From: Gemmatimonadota bacterium
Lineage (GTDB): Bacteria > Gemmatimonadota > Gemmatimonadetes > Gemmatimonadales > GWC2-71-9
Direction of reading: 5' to 3'
DNA length: 55,587 bases
NCBI GenBank assembly: GCA_003222085.1
Contig: QHUK01000015.1
Location: 1-55,587 of the forward strand
The notes beneath the pieces are model-generated. The model was not told the DNA's origin. It ran no database searches and saw nothing but the letters and a program-made list of their open reading frames with translations. This document shows, piece by piece, positions 1-9,200 of the stretch (positions are counted from its first letter, which is position 1; the number at the start of each line of letters is the position of its first letter). The position numbers and the translations under genes were made by a program.

Positions 1-1
1 C

Positions 2-184
2 CGACACAATGAAACGGGGGAGGACAACGCGGCCGCCCACCTGCGGAGCCTCACGATCGGGCACGAGGTGATCGTCCCGATCACCGCCGGCAAGCTTGAC
101 CTAGGCCCGTGGCAGCGGGTGTTCTACGGGGAGTGGGACGGCCAGCGCAAAAAGCGGGTGATCATCAAGGTGTTGGGGGAGTAG
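2..184 (+). CDS. YjbQ/UPF0047 family protein, C-terminal part (cut by window edge)
   Basis: Sixty codons are open from the left edge and stop at TAG 182-184. The peptide has the conserved C-terminal half of the YjbQ (UPF0047) family: an [14 protein letters not shown] stretch matching the family's metal-site His and Asp/Asn region, then a G-x-W-Q-R-V-F segment and a final basic strand [11 protein letters not shown]. Members form small beta-rich trimers, and some have weak thiamine-phosphate synthase activity; the physiological role is unsettled. The start lies outside the window. The last 20 nt overlap the 3' end of the convergent anti-sigma-like gene. Confidence 0.8.
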   Translation, partial: RHNETGEDNAAAHLRSLTIGHEVIVPITAGKLDLGPWQRVFYGEWDGQRKKRVIIKVLGE

Positions 185-1229
185 GGAGTGTATCGACCGC
201 CACGAGCCGCGTCTCGCTGATCCACTCAGTCCGCCACTTTCGGGATCCGTCGGAGGAAGTGTGCCGTGTCATTACCAACCAGCCTTGATCCTTACTGACC
301 CAGAGCACCGACTTATCGTCGCCTTCTCTCTCCTCCAGTCTCCAGCAATCGAACGTCCCCGACGGCACTGTAACGCGCTCGGTTCCCGTGACTCGGAGGT
401 CTAACGCCGTGAACGTGGGGAACCTCGTAGCCATCGTGACCCAGTTCGCACTGTAGACACTGCCGCGCCAGCCCCGGGTCAACGGCAGGGCCTGTACAAG
501 CATCTCCAGAGAGTGCGGTGACCAGGACACGAGCATCGGGCCCAGGCCCAAATCTGGCAGGACAGCCGCGCCGCGGAGTGTTCGCTCCCGTTCTTTGGGC
601 GGTGGTCCGAGATAAAGCAGCTCATCGATGCTGTCATGCGAGAATTGCTGAACCAAGCGGGCGTGCCGCATCGGGCGGACGTTGCGCAGCGGACGCAGTG
701 TGGCCCGATCGACGAGCACCGTGTCCAACATCTCCATCGAGCTGGACGCAACCCAGACAGGTTTTCCTTCGAAGTCGCCGGCAGCGATTACGATCGTGCG
801 CGGCTGCCCGTGTGATGTCGTGAACACACCGTCTCCGATTGTGCTTCCCTCGTAGGTCCAGCGGCCGGCGCGGACCCGAGTCGGCTGGATGCGTGCGATC
901 AGCGGATAGCGCGGCGACCTGGTCGGAGGGATTCGGTCTTGACCGAACGCCGTCGACGGACTGAACGGCATGCCACCGATCATCCAGACCGGCGGTAGCT
1001 CGCTCTCAACGCCTGGGCGCGCCGTGAGAACGTCCCAGCCCAGCCAAGCAACACCGGCGAGTATGGCTGCGATTGCCGCGTAGCGTAGCGCGCGGCGTGA
1101 CCCAACGTTGCGCGCGGCAACGGGCAGCACCACGCGGACTCCTGCCGCCCTACTCGCGAGGATGCGCGCCAGTAGCTCGCCGGGCGGGTCCGGCGCGGAC
1201 AGCTTGCGAAGCTCGTCTTCCCAGTTCAT
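165..1229 (-). CDS. Membrane protein in anti-sigma position, DUF3108-like extracytoplasmic domain
   Basis: A 354-residue protein. It has a short cytoplasmic head (residues 1-45, [16 protein letters not shown]...), one membrane helix at about 47-66, and a roughly 280-residue outer domain rich in beta strands ending in a segment like DUF3108 or outer-membrane lipoprotein carriers ([19 protein letters not shown]). Its ATG overlaps the stop of the ECF sigma gene by 4 nt (ATGA), so the two are translationally coupled. That position plus the topology suggests an anti-sigma factor or sensor. However, the HxxxCxxC zinc finger of classical zf-HC2 anti-sigma factors is absent, so the role is inferred from context only. 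It converges on the yjbQ fragment with a 20-nt overlap. Confidence 0.6.
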   Translation of the reverse strand: MNWEDELRKLSAPDPPGELLARILASRAAGVRVVLPVAARNVGSRRALRYAAIAAILAGVAWLGWDVLTARPGVESELPPVWMIGGMPFSPSTAFGQDRIPPTRSPRYPLIARIQPTRVRAGRWTYEGSTIGDGVFTTSHGQPRTIVIAAGDFEGKPVWVASSSMEMLDTVLVDRATLRPLRNVRPMRHARLVQQFSHDSIDELLYLGPPPKERERTLRGAAVLPDLGLGPMLVSWSPHSLEMLVQALPLTRGWRGSVYSANWVTMATRFPTFTALDLRVTGTERVTVPSGTFDCWRLEEREGDDKSVLWVSKDQGWLVMTRHTSSDGSRKWRTEWISETRLVAVDTLPTPPTP

Positions 1230-1759
1230 CGCCCGTCCTCCAATGTCTTGCGCAGCCGTCTCATGGCCCGGTTCAGCCGCACGCGCGACGCACCCGCGCT
1301 GATGCCCAAGAGTTCGCCGACTTCAGCGTGCGAATAGCCTTCGATCTCCTTGAGCACGAGCACCGCGCGGAGCGGATCCGGGAGAGCGTCCACTGCTGCC
1401 CGCAGAGCCACGCTTGCGGAGTCGAGCGGCGGAGCGGCCGTCGGCAATGTGGCCTCGATCCCCACCTCCCGCCGACGGGTGCGGGCGCGTAGTCGCATGA
1501 GCGCCACTCGAGCCGTCACCCGCTTCAGCCAGCTGGCGAAGCTGCCCCGCTCCTCGTAGCGCCCCAGCGCCTCCGGCAGACCCACGAACACGTCGTGCAC
1601 CACGTCCTCGGCATCTTGGGGCGTTCCGGTCAGCCGATAGGCGAGGCGGTACAGGACCGCTCCGTGGGTGCGATACAGCGAAGCCAAGGCCTCCGGATCA
1701 CCCGTTCGGGCCGCGTCGATCTGTGCCTCGGACCCCCCACTGGTGGCCGCCGCGCTCAT
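1226..1759 (-). CDS. RNA polymerase sigma-70 factor, ECF subfamily
   Basis: A 177-residue protein with only sigma regions 2 and 4, the ECF layout. Region 2 (about 25-95) contains LYRLAYRLTGTPQDAEDVVHDVF, matching the core-binding and -10 helices. Region 4 (about 120-172) contains LPDPLRAVLVLKEIEGYSHAEVGE followed by a helix-turn-helix (LLGISAGASRVRLNRAMRRLR) for -35 recognition. The final TGA overlaps the start of the membrane partner gene, the usual sigma/anti-sigma order. It is divergently transcribed from the acyl-CoA synthetase operon. The target regulon cannot be seen here. Confidence 0.93.
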   Translation of the reverse strand: MSAAATSGGSEAQIDAARTGDPEALASLYRTHGAVLYRLAYRLTGTPQDAEDVVHDVFVGLPEALGRYEERGSFASWLKRVTARVALMRLRARTRRREVGIEATLPTAAPPLDSASVALRAAVDALPDPLRAVLVLKEIEGYSHAEVGELLGISAGASRVRLNRAMRRLRKTLEDGR

Positions 1760-1899
1760 CGCTCTGATCTCGAATGCCCTTGAACGGCAAAACGTTACGT
1801 CCCCGGCCCGGGCTCGGACAGCCGCACGGCCGGCCTATCTCTTTCAGCGCAAGTTGTTTATTTTCAAAGACTCCGAACGTTGTGAGGGACGTGGTAGAC

Positions 1900-3474
1900 G
1901 TGGCGACAGATCATCTGGCCGTGCTCTTCGCGCAAGCGGCGCGAGAGCATCCTGAGCGGGAGTTTTTAGTGTTCGGGTCGCGCCGGATGACCTACGCACA
2001 GGTCGAACGGGAAGCGGTCGCACTGGCCGAGGCGCTGGCTGGCCTCGGCGTCCAGCCGGGGGATCGGCTGGCGGTGGACCTGCCGAACTGGCCGGAATGG
2101 GTCGTCACCCTGCTCGCTGCGGCGTATCGCGGCGTCGTGCTGGTGCCCCTCGACCCCTCACTCACCGCGCACGAGCTCAAGTACCAGCTGCGGCATGCCG
2201 AAGTGCGGGCGGCCGTCGTGGCCGAAACGTACGACGCGTCGGATTTCGTCGAGCTGTACGATGACATCCTGCCCGACTTGCCGGACTTGCGCGCGCTGAT
2301 TCTCGTGGGTGGGACCGATCGCTGGCTCGACGACCGCGTGTATCGCTACGCGGATCTGGTGTCGAAGCGTCCGGCCGCGCCGGGGGCGATCGCGCCGGGT
2401 GATCCGGCCACCCAGCCGCTCGCCATTCTGTACACGTCGGGGACCATGGGGAAGCCCAAGGGCGTGATGCTGTCGCACGCCAACATCACCGTGACGGCGC
2501 GTGCCTCGGGCCAGGCACTAGGAACTACCGGCGAAGACCGGGTGCTCGGCGCGGTCCCCGTGTTCACCATTTTCGGGATGCATGTCGTGGCCGTGACGAT
2601 CACCGCCGGGGCGACGCTGGTGCTGCAAGAGCAGTTCGACGCCGCCGGGGCGCTGGAGCTGATCCGGCGCGAGCGTGTGACGGTCGTGCACGGCGTCCCC
2701 ACGATGTTCGAGCTCCTCATGCGCGATCCCTCGTTTGAGGAGTCCCTGCCGACCACCTGCCGCTCGGGGCTCGTGGCGGGGAGTCCGGTCTCCCCCGATC
2801 TGGCCCGCCGGATCCGGCAGTGGTGCGACGTCCAGATCGCCTACGGGCTCACGGAAACGGGGCCCACGGTGACCGTCACCCGCTTCGAGGATTCGCCCGA
2901 GCGGCGCACGCAGACGGTCGGCCGGCCCATCGCCGGCGTAACGGTAAAGGTCGTCGATTTGAAGAGCGGCGGCCTGCACGGGCCCGAAGCGGTAGGCGAG
3001 CTGGTGGTGAAAGGACCGAACGTGATGTTGGGCTATTACCGGATGCCCGGCGAGACGTCGCGGTCGCTCACCGCCGAGGGATTCTTGATGACGGGCGACC
3101 TCGCGATCCTGGACGAAGACGGCTACGTCAGGATCGTGGGTCGCCGCGCCGAGGTGATCATCCGCGGCGGCTACAAGATCTATCCACGCGAGCTGGAGGA
3201 CCTCCTCCGCACGCACCCTGCCGTGGGCGACGCGTGCGTCGTCGGCATCCCCAACGAAACACTCGGGGAGCTGATCTGCGCGTGCGTCGTGCCCACGGAG
3301 GGGTCCATCGTGACGGGCGACGAGCTCAAGGACTTCTGCCGTGAGGCCGTCGCCGACCACAAAGTGCCCGACCTGGTGCGCTTCTTCGACACGTTCCCGC
3401 TGACCGGAAGCGGAAAGGTGAAGCGACGGGAGCTCGCGCAGGTCGTCGGCCTGGAACTGAGCGCAACCACATGA
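1900..3474 (+). CDS. AMP-dependent acyl-CoA synthetase/ligase
   Basis: Member of the ANL adenylate-forming superfamily, which activates a carboxylate with ATP and transfers it to CoA. Visible motifs are the P-loop [17 protein letters not shown], the core YGLTETGPT, the hinge [18 protein letters not shown] and the C-terminal lysine region [11 protein letters not shown]. The reading frame is open back to 1774, but residues before the GTG at 1900 look non-coding. The family N terminus ([17 protein letters not shown]) begins just after it, and a GAGGGA sits about 12 nt upstream; GTG 1891 is an alternative. The length of about 524 aa is normal. The chain specificity is not evident. First gene of an operon continuing with the NYN protein (4-nt overlap). 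Confidence 0.88.
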   Translation: MATDHLAVLFAQAAREHPEREFLVFGSRRMTYAQVEREAVALAEALAGLGVQPGDRLAVDLPNWPEWVVTLLAAAYRGVVLVPLDPSLTAHELKYQLRHAEVRAAVVAETYDASDFVELYDDILPDLPDLRALILVGGTDRWLDDRVYRYADLVSKRPAAPGAIAPGDPATQPLAILYTSGTMGKPKGVMLSHANITVTARASGQALGTTGEDRVLGAVPVFTIFGMHVVAVTITAGATLVLQEQFDAAGALELIRRERVTVVHGVPTMFELLMRDPSFEESLPTTCRSGLVAGSPVSPDLARRIRQWCDVQIAYGLTETGPTVTVTRFEDSPERRTQTVGRPIAGVTVKVVDLKSGGLHGPEAVGELVVKGPNVMLGYYRMPGETSRSLTAEGFLMTGDLAILDEDGYVRIVGRRAEVIIRGGYKIYPRELEDLLRTHPAVGDACVVGIPNETLGELICACVVPTEGSIVTGDELKDFCREAVADHKVPDLVRFFDTFPLTGSGKVKRRELAQVVGLELSATT

Positions 3475-5399
3475 CGCAACCGCCACAAGCCCATTTACCA
3501 CGACCGGTTCACCACGAGCCCCCCGCCCACGCGCCCAACGCGGCGCTGATGATCGACTTCGACAATGTGACGATGGGGATCCGCTCGGATCTCCAGTCCG
3601 AGCTGCGGCGCCTGCTGCAGTCGGACATCATCAAGGGGAAGGTGGCCGTACAGCGCGCCTACGCCGATTGGCGCCGCTACCCTCAATACATCGTCCCACT
3701 CGCCGAGTCCTCGATCGACATGATCTGGGCGCCGGCGTACGGGTCGAACAAGAAGAATGCGACGGACATCCGTCTCGCGGTCGACGCCCTCGAGCTCGTC
3801 TTCACGCGGCCCGAGATCGGCACGTTCATCCTGCTGTCGGGAGATTCGGATTTTTCCTCCCTCGTGCTGAAGCTCAAGGAGTACGGCAAGTACGTCATCG
3901 GCGTGGGGATCCGCGAGTCGTCGAGCGACCTGCTGATCCAAAACTGCGACGAGTATTACTCCTACAACGAGCTGGCCGGTCTCACGAAGGAGAGTGACAT
4001 CACCCACGAGCGGCACGATCCCTGGGAGCTGGTGATCGAGGCCGTGAAGCAGATGACCGCGCACAGCGACGTGATGCGGTCCGACCGCCTGAAGCAGGTC
4101 ATGCAGGAGATCGACCCCGCGTTCAACGAGAAGGACCTGGGGTTCTCACGCTTCTCGAAGTTCGTGGTCGAAGCGGCGCACAAGGGCCTCATCGCCCTCA
4201 CCAAGCTCGACAACGGCCAGTACGAGATCGCGCTGGGCCCGGGCGTGCCTGGGGCCGCGGCGCAGCCGCAGGGGGGAGGGGCCGCCGCGTTCGAGCGGCC
4301 CCGGGAGCGCGAGCGCGGCGAAGGTCGCGGCCGCGGCCGCCGGGGTCGGGGCGGGGCCCAGGAAGGGCGCGAAGCCCGCGAGGAGCGGGTTCCGGAGGAG
4401 CTGTCGCCCCCGCCCGGGGTGACTGCACCGGGACGCCGCAGCGCCTTCTCGCTCGATGGTGCGTTTGGCCTCATCAAGCAGGCGATCGGCCGGTTGGGGG
4501 GAGAGTCCCGCCCGGTGAGCGCGCAGGAGCTCGGCGCGGCCATGGCCGAGATCAAGGGCGACGAGGAGCCGGTCGAGCCGGCCCAGGTGCAAAAGCTGCT
4601 GCGCCAGGCACACGACCGGGAGCTGATCGACCTCGCCAAGGAGGACGACGGCGCCTATACCGTGAAGCTGCGCGATGCCACGCCCGCTTCCGAGCCGTCG
4701 CAGGTCGAGCCCGCCGCCGTCACCGATGCCGACGAGGCGCTCGATCCGCCGATGCCCGAGTCCTCGGCGCCGCCATCGATGCGGCCGGCGAACCCGCCCG
4801 CCGCCGGTATTCCCTCCCGCAGCGCGCGGTTTCGCCGCGGTTCCCGTGGGCCACGCGTGGCGCCCCCGGAGATCCCGAAGATCGGCGTCGTGGAAATGGA
4901 CCCGAACTTCAAGCCTCGGATCGAGCTGCTGCCGCCCAAGGCTGCTCCGGCCCCGCCGGAGCCGCTCGGCAGTGACAGCGCTTCCCCCCGTGCGCCGACA
5001 GGCGGCGACGAGCGACGGGAGCGCGGTGCACGCGGCCGCGGTGGCCGCGGTGGGAGCCGGGCGACTGGTCGCGACGAGCGCGCCGACCCGGCCGAGCGGC
5101 CAGAGCGGGGAGAGCGGGGAGAGCGCGGTGGTCGGGGCCGGCGCGGTGGTCGCGGACGCGGCGGCCGGGGGCGCGGCGCGGGCGGGGAGGGCCGGGGGGG
5201 GGGCGAGCGCGGGGATCGCGTGGCGAGGGATCGCATCGAGTCACGAGAAGCTCCGGAGTCGCGCACGGCCAGGGCCGAGCCCGAGCCGCCGCAGCCTCCC
5301 GCGCCCAGGCCGCCGGCGCGCGAGCCCGATGTCGATACGGGCGACGCTGGAGAGTCCTTCTGGTCGAAGGTGAAGCGCGGGCTCACCGGCGGGACGTGA
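3471..5399 (+). CDS. NYN (LabA-like) nuclease-fold protein with two OST-HTH/LOTUS-like domains and RG-rich tail
   Basis: A 642-residue predicted RNA-binding protein. Residues 24-170 form a NYN/PIN-like domain with the acidic pattern of LabA/DUF88 proteins: ALMIDFDNV (D29, D31), [11 protein letters not shown] (D99, D105) and [11 protein letters not shown] (D125, D127). Two winged-helix OST-HTH/LOTUS-like domains follow, at about 184-255 and 330-400. The rest (about 400-625) is Pro-, Ala- and Arg/Gly-rich, with RGG-type stretches near 510-590, and ends in a short conserved-looking [17 protein letters not shown] plus OST-HTH is a known bacterial combination; the long RGG tail resembles eukaryotic RNA-binding tails. 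Its ATG overlaps the synthetase stop, and its stop overlaps the glycosylase start. Confidence 0.88.
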   Translation: MTQPPQAHLPRPVHHEPPAHAPNAALMIDFDNVTMGIRSDLQSELRRLLQSDIIKGKVAVQRAYADWRRYPQYIVPLAESSIDMIWAPAYGSNKKNATDIRLAVDALELVFTRPEIGTFILLSGDSDFSSLVLKLKEYGKYVIGVGIRESSSDLLIQNCDEYYSYNELAGLTKESDITHERHDPWELVIEAVKQMTAHSDVMRSDRLKQVMQEIDPAFNEKDLGFSRFSKFVVEAAHKGLIALTKLDNGQYEIALGPGVPGAAAQPQGGGAAAFERPRERERGEGRGRGRRGRGGAQEGREAREERVPEELSPPPGVTAPGRRSAFSLDGAFGLIKQAIGRLGGESRPVSAQELGAAMAEIKGDEEPVEPAQVQKLLRQAHDRELIDLAKEDDGAYTVKLRDATPASEPSQVEPAAVTDADEALDPPMPESSAPPSMRPANPPAAGIPSRSARFRRGSRGPRVAPPEIPKIGVVEMDPNFKPRIELLPPKAAPAPPEPLGSDSASPRAPTGGDERRERGARGRGGRGGSRATGRDERADPAERPERGERGERGGRGRRGGRGRGGRGRGAGGEGRGGGERGDRVARDRIESREAPESRTARAEPEPPQPPAPRPPAREPDVDTGDAGESFWSKVKRGLTGGT

Positions 5400-5986
5400 G
5401 ACGCGCGGCGCTGTCGGCGTCGTTCTACGCGCGACCTACTCCTCAGGTCGCGCGTGGGCTTTTGGGCCATGTTCTCCTGAGCGAGCTCGGCGGCCGCCGG
5501 ACCGCCGGCCGTATCGTCGAGACCGAGGCCTACCTCGGCACCCATGACCCCGCCTCGCACGGCTATGGCGCACGCCGCACGCGCCGCAACGCCAGCCTGT
5601 TCGAGCGTCCGGGCACGGCCTACGTCTACTTCACCTATGGGATGCACTGGTGTTTGAACGCCGTGACCGAGCGCGCGGGGCTCCCCGCTGCCGTGCTCAT
5701 CCGCGCCCTCGAGCCCCTCGAAGGACTGGCGACGATGCGGCGGCGCCGGGGAGGCAGGGGGATCCCTGACCGCGAGCTGTGCTCGGGTCCCGCCAAGCTG
5801 TGCCAGGCGCTGGGCGTGACCGGTCGGCACGACGGGCTTCCGCTCACCCGGGGCAAGCTGCGCATCGTCCGAAACGAGTCACGACAGCATCACGCCATCA
5901 GTGTGACACCGCGTATCGGCATCACCCGCGCCGCCGACTGGCCGCTGCGGTTCCTGATCGAGGACTCACCATGGGTCTCCCGCTAG
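5396..5986 (+). CDS. DNA-3-methyladenine glycosylase (AAG/MPG family)
   Basis: A 196-residue base-excision repair enzyme that removes alkylated purines such as 3-methyladenine. It has the family signature: RIVETEAYLG with the catalytic Glu, then DPASHGYGARRTRRNASLF, then GTAYVYFTYGMHWCLN, and the downstream LIRALEPLEG and CSGPAKLCQALGV motifs. The GTG start overlaps the NYN gene stop (GTGA). Length is typical for the bacterial form. The last 16 nt overlap the start of the dipeptidase gene. Confidence 0.93.
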   Translation: MRRAALSASFYARPTPQVARGLLGHVLLSELGGRRTAGRIVETEAYLGTHDPASHGYGARRTRRNASLFERPGTAYVYFTYGMHWCLNAVTERAGLPAAVLIRALEPLEGLATMRRRRGGRGIPDRELCSGPAKLCQALGVTGRHDGLPLTRGKLRIVRNESRQHHAISVTPRIGITRAADWPLRFLIEDSPWVSR

Positions 5987-7083
5987 GGCTGTTGCTCATG
6001 CTCCAACAGCCCATCATCGTGGACGGCCACATCGACACGCCGCAGCGCATGCTCGACATGAAGGCCGACATCACCGGCCGGCTCCCCGACGGGCACATCG
6101 ATGTGCCGCGCATGCGCGAGGGGGGGCTCACGGCCGCGTTCTTCTCGATCTGGGTGGACGCCCGCTACGGCCGGGGCACCGCCTTTCGGCGCGCCCTGGA
6201 CCTGATCGGGGCCGTGCGCCAGCTCGCGGACAGCAACGGCGACGTGGAGCTGGCCACCACGGCGGATGAGGTCCGCACTGCCGCGGCGCGGGGCCACATC
6301 GCGGCGCTCATGGGGGTCGAGGGTGGGCATGCGATCGAGCACTCGCTCGAGAACCTCGATTCGCTGTATCGGCTCGGGGTGCGCTACATGACGCTGACCT
6401 GGAACAACGGGAACGACTGGGCTGGCTCATCGACCGATCCCAAGCGGCATGGCGGGCTCAGCTCGTTCGGACGCCAGGTGGTGGCGCGGATGAACCGGCT
6501 GGGTATGCTGGTCGACGTCTCACATGTGTCGGACGCGACGTTCTGGGATGTGGTGGCCACCAGCACGCGCCCGGTGATCGCGTCGCACTCGTCCTGCCGG
6601 GCCCTGGCGCACCATCCGCGTAACTTGAGCGACGACGAGCTCCGGGCCATCGCTCGGAACGGCGGCGTGGTGGGAATCAACTTTTATCCCGTGTTCCTGG
6701 ACGAGCACTTCCGGGACCAGTACGAAGAGCTGCGTCGCCGGCTGAAGCCGCAGACCGACTCGATCCGGGCGCGACACCGCGGCCGACCTGGTGAATCGGC
6801 CTTCGAAGTCGACAAATTCGTCGGCCAGCACGCCGAGAGCCTCGACGTCCCCACGATCGACCGCCTTCTGGACCACATCGATCACGCCGTGCAGGTGATG
6901 GGGATCGACCACGTCGGGCTCGGCAGCGATTTCGACGGGATCAGCGTGCTGCCCCGGCCTATGAAAGACGCGACATCGCTGCCCGAGCTCGTCCGGGCCC
7001 TCGGGGCCCGCGGCTACTCGGATTCGGACGTCCGCAAGATCCTGGGCGAGAACTTCCTGCGGGTGCTTACTGTCGGTCCGTGA
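5971..7083 (+). CDS. Membrane dipeptidase (peptidase family M19)
   Basis: A zinc-dependent renal-dipeptidase-like enzyme of about 370 aa that hydrolyses dipeptides. Zinc-ligand motifs are visible: DGHIDTP near the N terminus, the central MGVEGGHAIEH with the bridging Glu, and the two His regions DVSHVSDATFWDV and VIASHSSCRAL. The late VGLGSDFDGI motif carries the active-site Asp. The frame is open further upstream, but ATG 5971 begins a short hydrophobic stretch followed directly by the first catalytic motif. There is no clear full signal peptide, so location is uncertain. It overlaps the glycosylase gene by 16 nt and converges on the barrel gene with a 17-nt overlap. Confidence 0.9.
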   Translation: MGLPLGLLLMLQQPIIVDGHIDTPQRMLDMKADITGRLPDGHIDVPRMREGGLTAAFFSIWVDARYGRGTAFRRALDLIGAVRQLADSNGDVELATTADEVRTAAARGHIAALMGVEGGHAIEHSLENLDSLYRLGVRYMTLTWNNGNDWAGSSTDPKRHGGLSSFGRQVVARMNRLGMLVDVSHVSDATFWDVVATSTRPVIASHSSCRALAHHPRNLSDDELRAIARNGGVVGINFYPVFLDEHFRDQYEELRRRLKPQTDSIRARHRGRPGESAFEVDKFVGQHAESLDVPTIDRLLDHIDHAVQVMGIDHVGLGSDFDGISVLPRPMKDATSLPELVRALGARGYSDSDVRKILGENFLRVLTVGP

Positions 7084-8305
7084 CGCCCTCCTTAGAGGTG
7101 CCGAAGGAATAGCGGACGCCGCCCTGGAACGTGTGCGTGGTGCCTTGGATCAGGAAGTTGGCCGCCGCCGATGTCAGGATGTAGTGGCCGTACAGCGCCA
7201 GACGACCTTGCTTGATATCGATGCCGCCCATCCACCAGAAGAACGCCTTGGTCGCCGCCGCGTCGGCTTCGTCCTGGAGCTGGGCGAACCCCGCCGACGT
7301 GCAGCTCGAGCAGCTCACTTGGACGTTCAGGGCTTCCATGATGGCGAACCCACCGCCCGCAAACGGCTCCACCCGGAGCTGTGCCGGGAAGGCGAGCGCG
7401 CCCACCATGAGCCGGCGCAGGTTGTTGAACTGGACGTTCCCCGGGTTGACCGTTCCATCGGGCTCGATGATCGTCACGTGGCGGGGGGATATGAAGAACG
7501 ACTGCTCGAACGACGCGTATAACGCCGTCCGCTTCCCCGTGATCAGCCAATGGCCGCCGAACGTTGGCTCGAAGGAGTAGCTGTCGAAGTTGGTGCGGAA
7601 CACCAGGATGCCGGCTTCGCCGCCCCAGTACCACTTGTGCTGCCAATCGCTCGACCGTTGCTCGTACGTGGGACCGCCCCGGGGCTGCCCTTCGGCGACC
7701 TTCCCGCCCGCCTTGACGATCGAGTCGCGCTTCTCCTTGGGAATCTCGGGATACGGGGATTCGCGATGGCTTGGCCCGAGGAAGAACGACAGGCCCGCTG
7801 ACCCGACAAGCTGAGCGGCCAACTTGTTGCCGGTGGGAGACTGACTGTTGGGCGCGAAGTAGGCGCCCGCCTCGAGGCGCAACGCGGCGCGGTCGGAAAT
7901 GTAGATGCGATCGCCGATCGCCCCGTGCGCCCCGATGTCGCGGAAGCCCCCGACGCCGTTGCTGTTGAAATCCATGACCGAGTAGCCGCCCAGGAGGTAG
8001 AAGCTTTTCTCGGAGCCGAAATTCAACACGAGGTTCCCCGACCCGAACCATACGGGGAAGTCCGTCCCAGCTCCGCCGCCCTTGGGGTGCGGCCGCTGGT
8101 ACAGTCCCTCCGCCTCGATCCCCAGCCAATTCGTGATCCAGAAGCCGATCCGGCCCCCGCCCCCGATCTGGTTGTCGAGCTGGAAGGCGCGGTCGAACCG
8201 CGTGAAGCTGCCGAACCCGCCGAACTCGAACTGGAACTGGTGCTGGGCCTCGAGGGCGGCGGACCCGCCCACCAGGAGCACCAAAACGACCGTGACTACC
8301 CGCAT
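7067..8305 (-). CDS. Outer-membrane beta-barrel protein with two barrel-like halves
   Basis: A 412-residue exported protein. ATG 8305 is chosen because GAGGAG lies 7 nt upstream and the signal peptide MRVVTVVLVLLVGGSAALEAQ starts there; an in-frame ATG at 8326 precedes that ribosome site. Residues about 25-195 match the neighbouring protein at 8500-9042 (GGFGSFTRFDRAFQLDNQ versus GGYGSYTRYDSRLQLDNQ). After a charged linker (about 200-225) a second set of alternating aromatic strands ends in TFQGGVRYSFG, a typical barrel closing strand. No function is recognised; the fold assignment rests on strand pattern and signal peptide. Confidence 0.75.
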   Translation of the reverse strand: MRVVTVVLVLLVGGSAALEAQHQFQFEFGGFGSFTRFDRAFQLDNQIGGGGRIGFWITNWLGIEAEGLYQRPHPKGGGAGTDFPVWFGSGNLVLNFGSEKSFYLLGGYSVMDFNSNGVGGFRDIGAHGAIGDRIYISDRAALRLEAGAYFAPNSQSPTGNKLAAQLVGSAGLSFFLGPSHRESPYPEIPKEKRDSIVKAGGKVAEGQPRGGPTYEQRSSDWQHKWYWGGEAGILVFRTNFDSYSFEPTFGGHWLITGKRTALYASFEQSFFISPRHVTIIEPDGTVNPGNVQFNNLRRLMVGALAFPAQLRVEPFAGGGFAIMEALNVQVSCSSCTSAGFAQLQDEADAAATKAFFWWMGGIDIKQGRLALYGHYILTSAAANFLIQGTTHTFQGGVRYSFGTSKEGVTDRQ

Positions 8306-8330
8306 TGGACGACTCCTCGGGGTCAAAAAG

Positions 8331-8370
8331 CGACCCCCAAAATAGGGAATTCGTCCGGAAAACGCGATAC
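8331..8370 (-). promoter_or_regulatory. Conserved leader/promoter-like element upstream of the first barrel gene
   Basis: Read on the minus strand, this block contains TATCGCG, TTTTCCGGACGAATTCC and CTATTTTGGGGG. Nearly the same series of words occurs at 9111-9150 upstream of the paralogous barrel gene. It lies 26-65 nt before ATG 8305. The TATTTT could be a -10 box, but no good -35 is visible. Conservation between paralogous upstream regions supports a regulatory role or simply recent duplication. Confidence 0.4.
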
Positions 8371-8499
8371 CCCTTCGCTTTAAGCCTCTGGACCTTGAAA
8401 GTACTTGAAGGTGGCTGGGGCTGGCGGGAAGATCATACCGAATGTATCCCGAAGATCAGGTCACACCATGGCTACCTCGAGCCATCGGGTTGATCGCGA

Positions 8500-9042
8500 C
8501 TACAGGCTTTTCTTTTCCCTGCCGCCCAGGAGGAACGACAGCCCCATTGTACCGGTGAAATGCCCGATCCACTGATGGCTGGCCAGGCCGCCCCCCGGGC
8601 CGCGGTAATAGGCTCGCGCCTCCACACGGAGTGCCATGCGGTCGCCGCCGAAGACGATCCGCTCGCCGAGGCCGCCGTGTACCGCGTTCAGGTCGGAAGA
8701 GTAGGGTGGATTGGGTCCCATATGGAGGCGGGAATAGCCGCCCAGCACGTACGCGCTGCCCGAGCTAATCACCAGGCTCGCGCTCCCGATCACGACGTTG
8801 GTCTTCCCTACGCCGCTGAGCTGCGAGAGCGGTTGCGCTACGTTTCCGTCGACCTCGAGACTGAAGTGGTCGCCGAGGAAGTACCCGAGGCGACCACCGG
8901 CACCGAACTGGTTGTCGAGCTGGAGACGGCTGTCATACCGCGTGTAGCTGCCGTACCCGCCGATCTCGACTTGGCCGCCACGCTGCGCGTTGAGGGACCC
9001 GATCGCGCCAGCCAGCAGCCCGAGGACAGTGAGCACCCGCAT
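8500..9042 (-). CDS. Outer-membrane beta-barrel protein (single barrel), paralog of the 7067-8305 product
   Basis: A 180-residue exported protein. The start at 9042 has AAGGAG 7 nt upstream and begins the signal peptide MRVLTVLGLLAGAIGSLNAQ. The mature part is a string of short amphipathic strands (GGYGSYTRYDSRLQLDNQ, FGAGGRLGYFLGDHFSLEVDG) consistent with an eight-stranded OmpA/OmpX-like barrel. It matches the N-terminal half of the neighbouring 412-residue protein, so the pair arose by duplication. No ligand or enzymatic role is evident. The 194-nt gap to the downstream paralog holds only that gene's leader element. Confidence 0.75.
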   Translation of the reverse strand: MRVLTVLGLLAGAIGSLNAQRGGQVEIGGYGSYTRYDSRLQLDNQFGAGGRLGYFLGDHFSLEVDGNVAQPLSQLSGVGKTNVVIGSASLVISSGSAYVLGGYSRLHMGPNPPYSSDLNAVHGGLGERIVFGGDRMALRVEARAYYRGPGGGLASHQWIGHFTGTMGLSFLLGGREKKSL

Positions 9043-9056
9043 AGGAGGACTCCTTA

Positions 9057-9104
9057 GGGTGAGGACTCCGTGCAACATCTTGGGTGAGGACTCCGTGCAA
9101 CATC
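9057..9104. repeat. Direct repeat, two 23-bp copies in the leader of the second barrel gene
   Basis: Two identical 23-bp copies, at 9057-9079 and 9082-9104, spaced by 2 bp. Each contains GGTGAGGACTCCGTGCAAC on the plus strand; on the minus strand each carries GGAGTCCTC. The true ribosome-binding region of the gene (AAGGAGTCCTCC, directly before ATG 9042) is a third, partial copy. The repeat sits entirely inside the presumed 5' untranslated region. Confidence 0.85.
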
Positions 9105-9110
9105 GATACG

Positions 9111-9150
9111 GGCGCCCCCCAAAATAGGAAGTTTCCTCGGAATGCGCGAT
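9111..9150 (-). promoter_or_regulatory. Conserved leader/promoter-like element upstream of the second barrel gene
   Basis: Minus-strand words ATCGCG, TTCCGAGGAAACTTCC and CTATTTTGGGGGG occur in the same order and spacing as at 8331-8370. Here the element lies 69-108 nt before the start codon; most of the extra distance is the 48-bp direct repeat. GGAAACTTCC is a small palindrome that could be an operator half-site pair. No regulator is identifiable. Confidence 0.4.
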
Positions 9151-9200
9151 AGGCCCCGGAACCAAAAAGCCACGAACCGCCGCGTCGACCCCAAAACGGC

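Noticed and set aside
4655-5830. Pro/Arg-rich minus-strand frame opposite the RGG tail of the NYN gene
   Set aside because: Low-complexity complement of the Gly/Arg-rich tail; no start context or domain.
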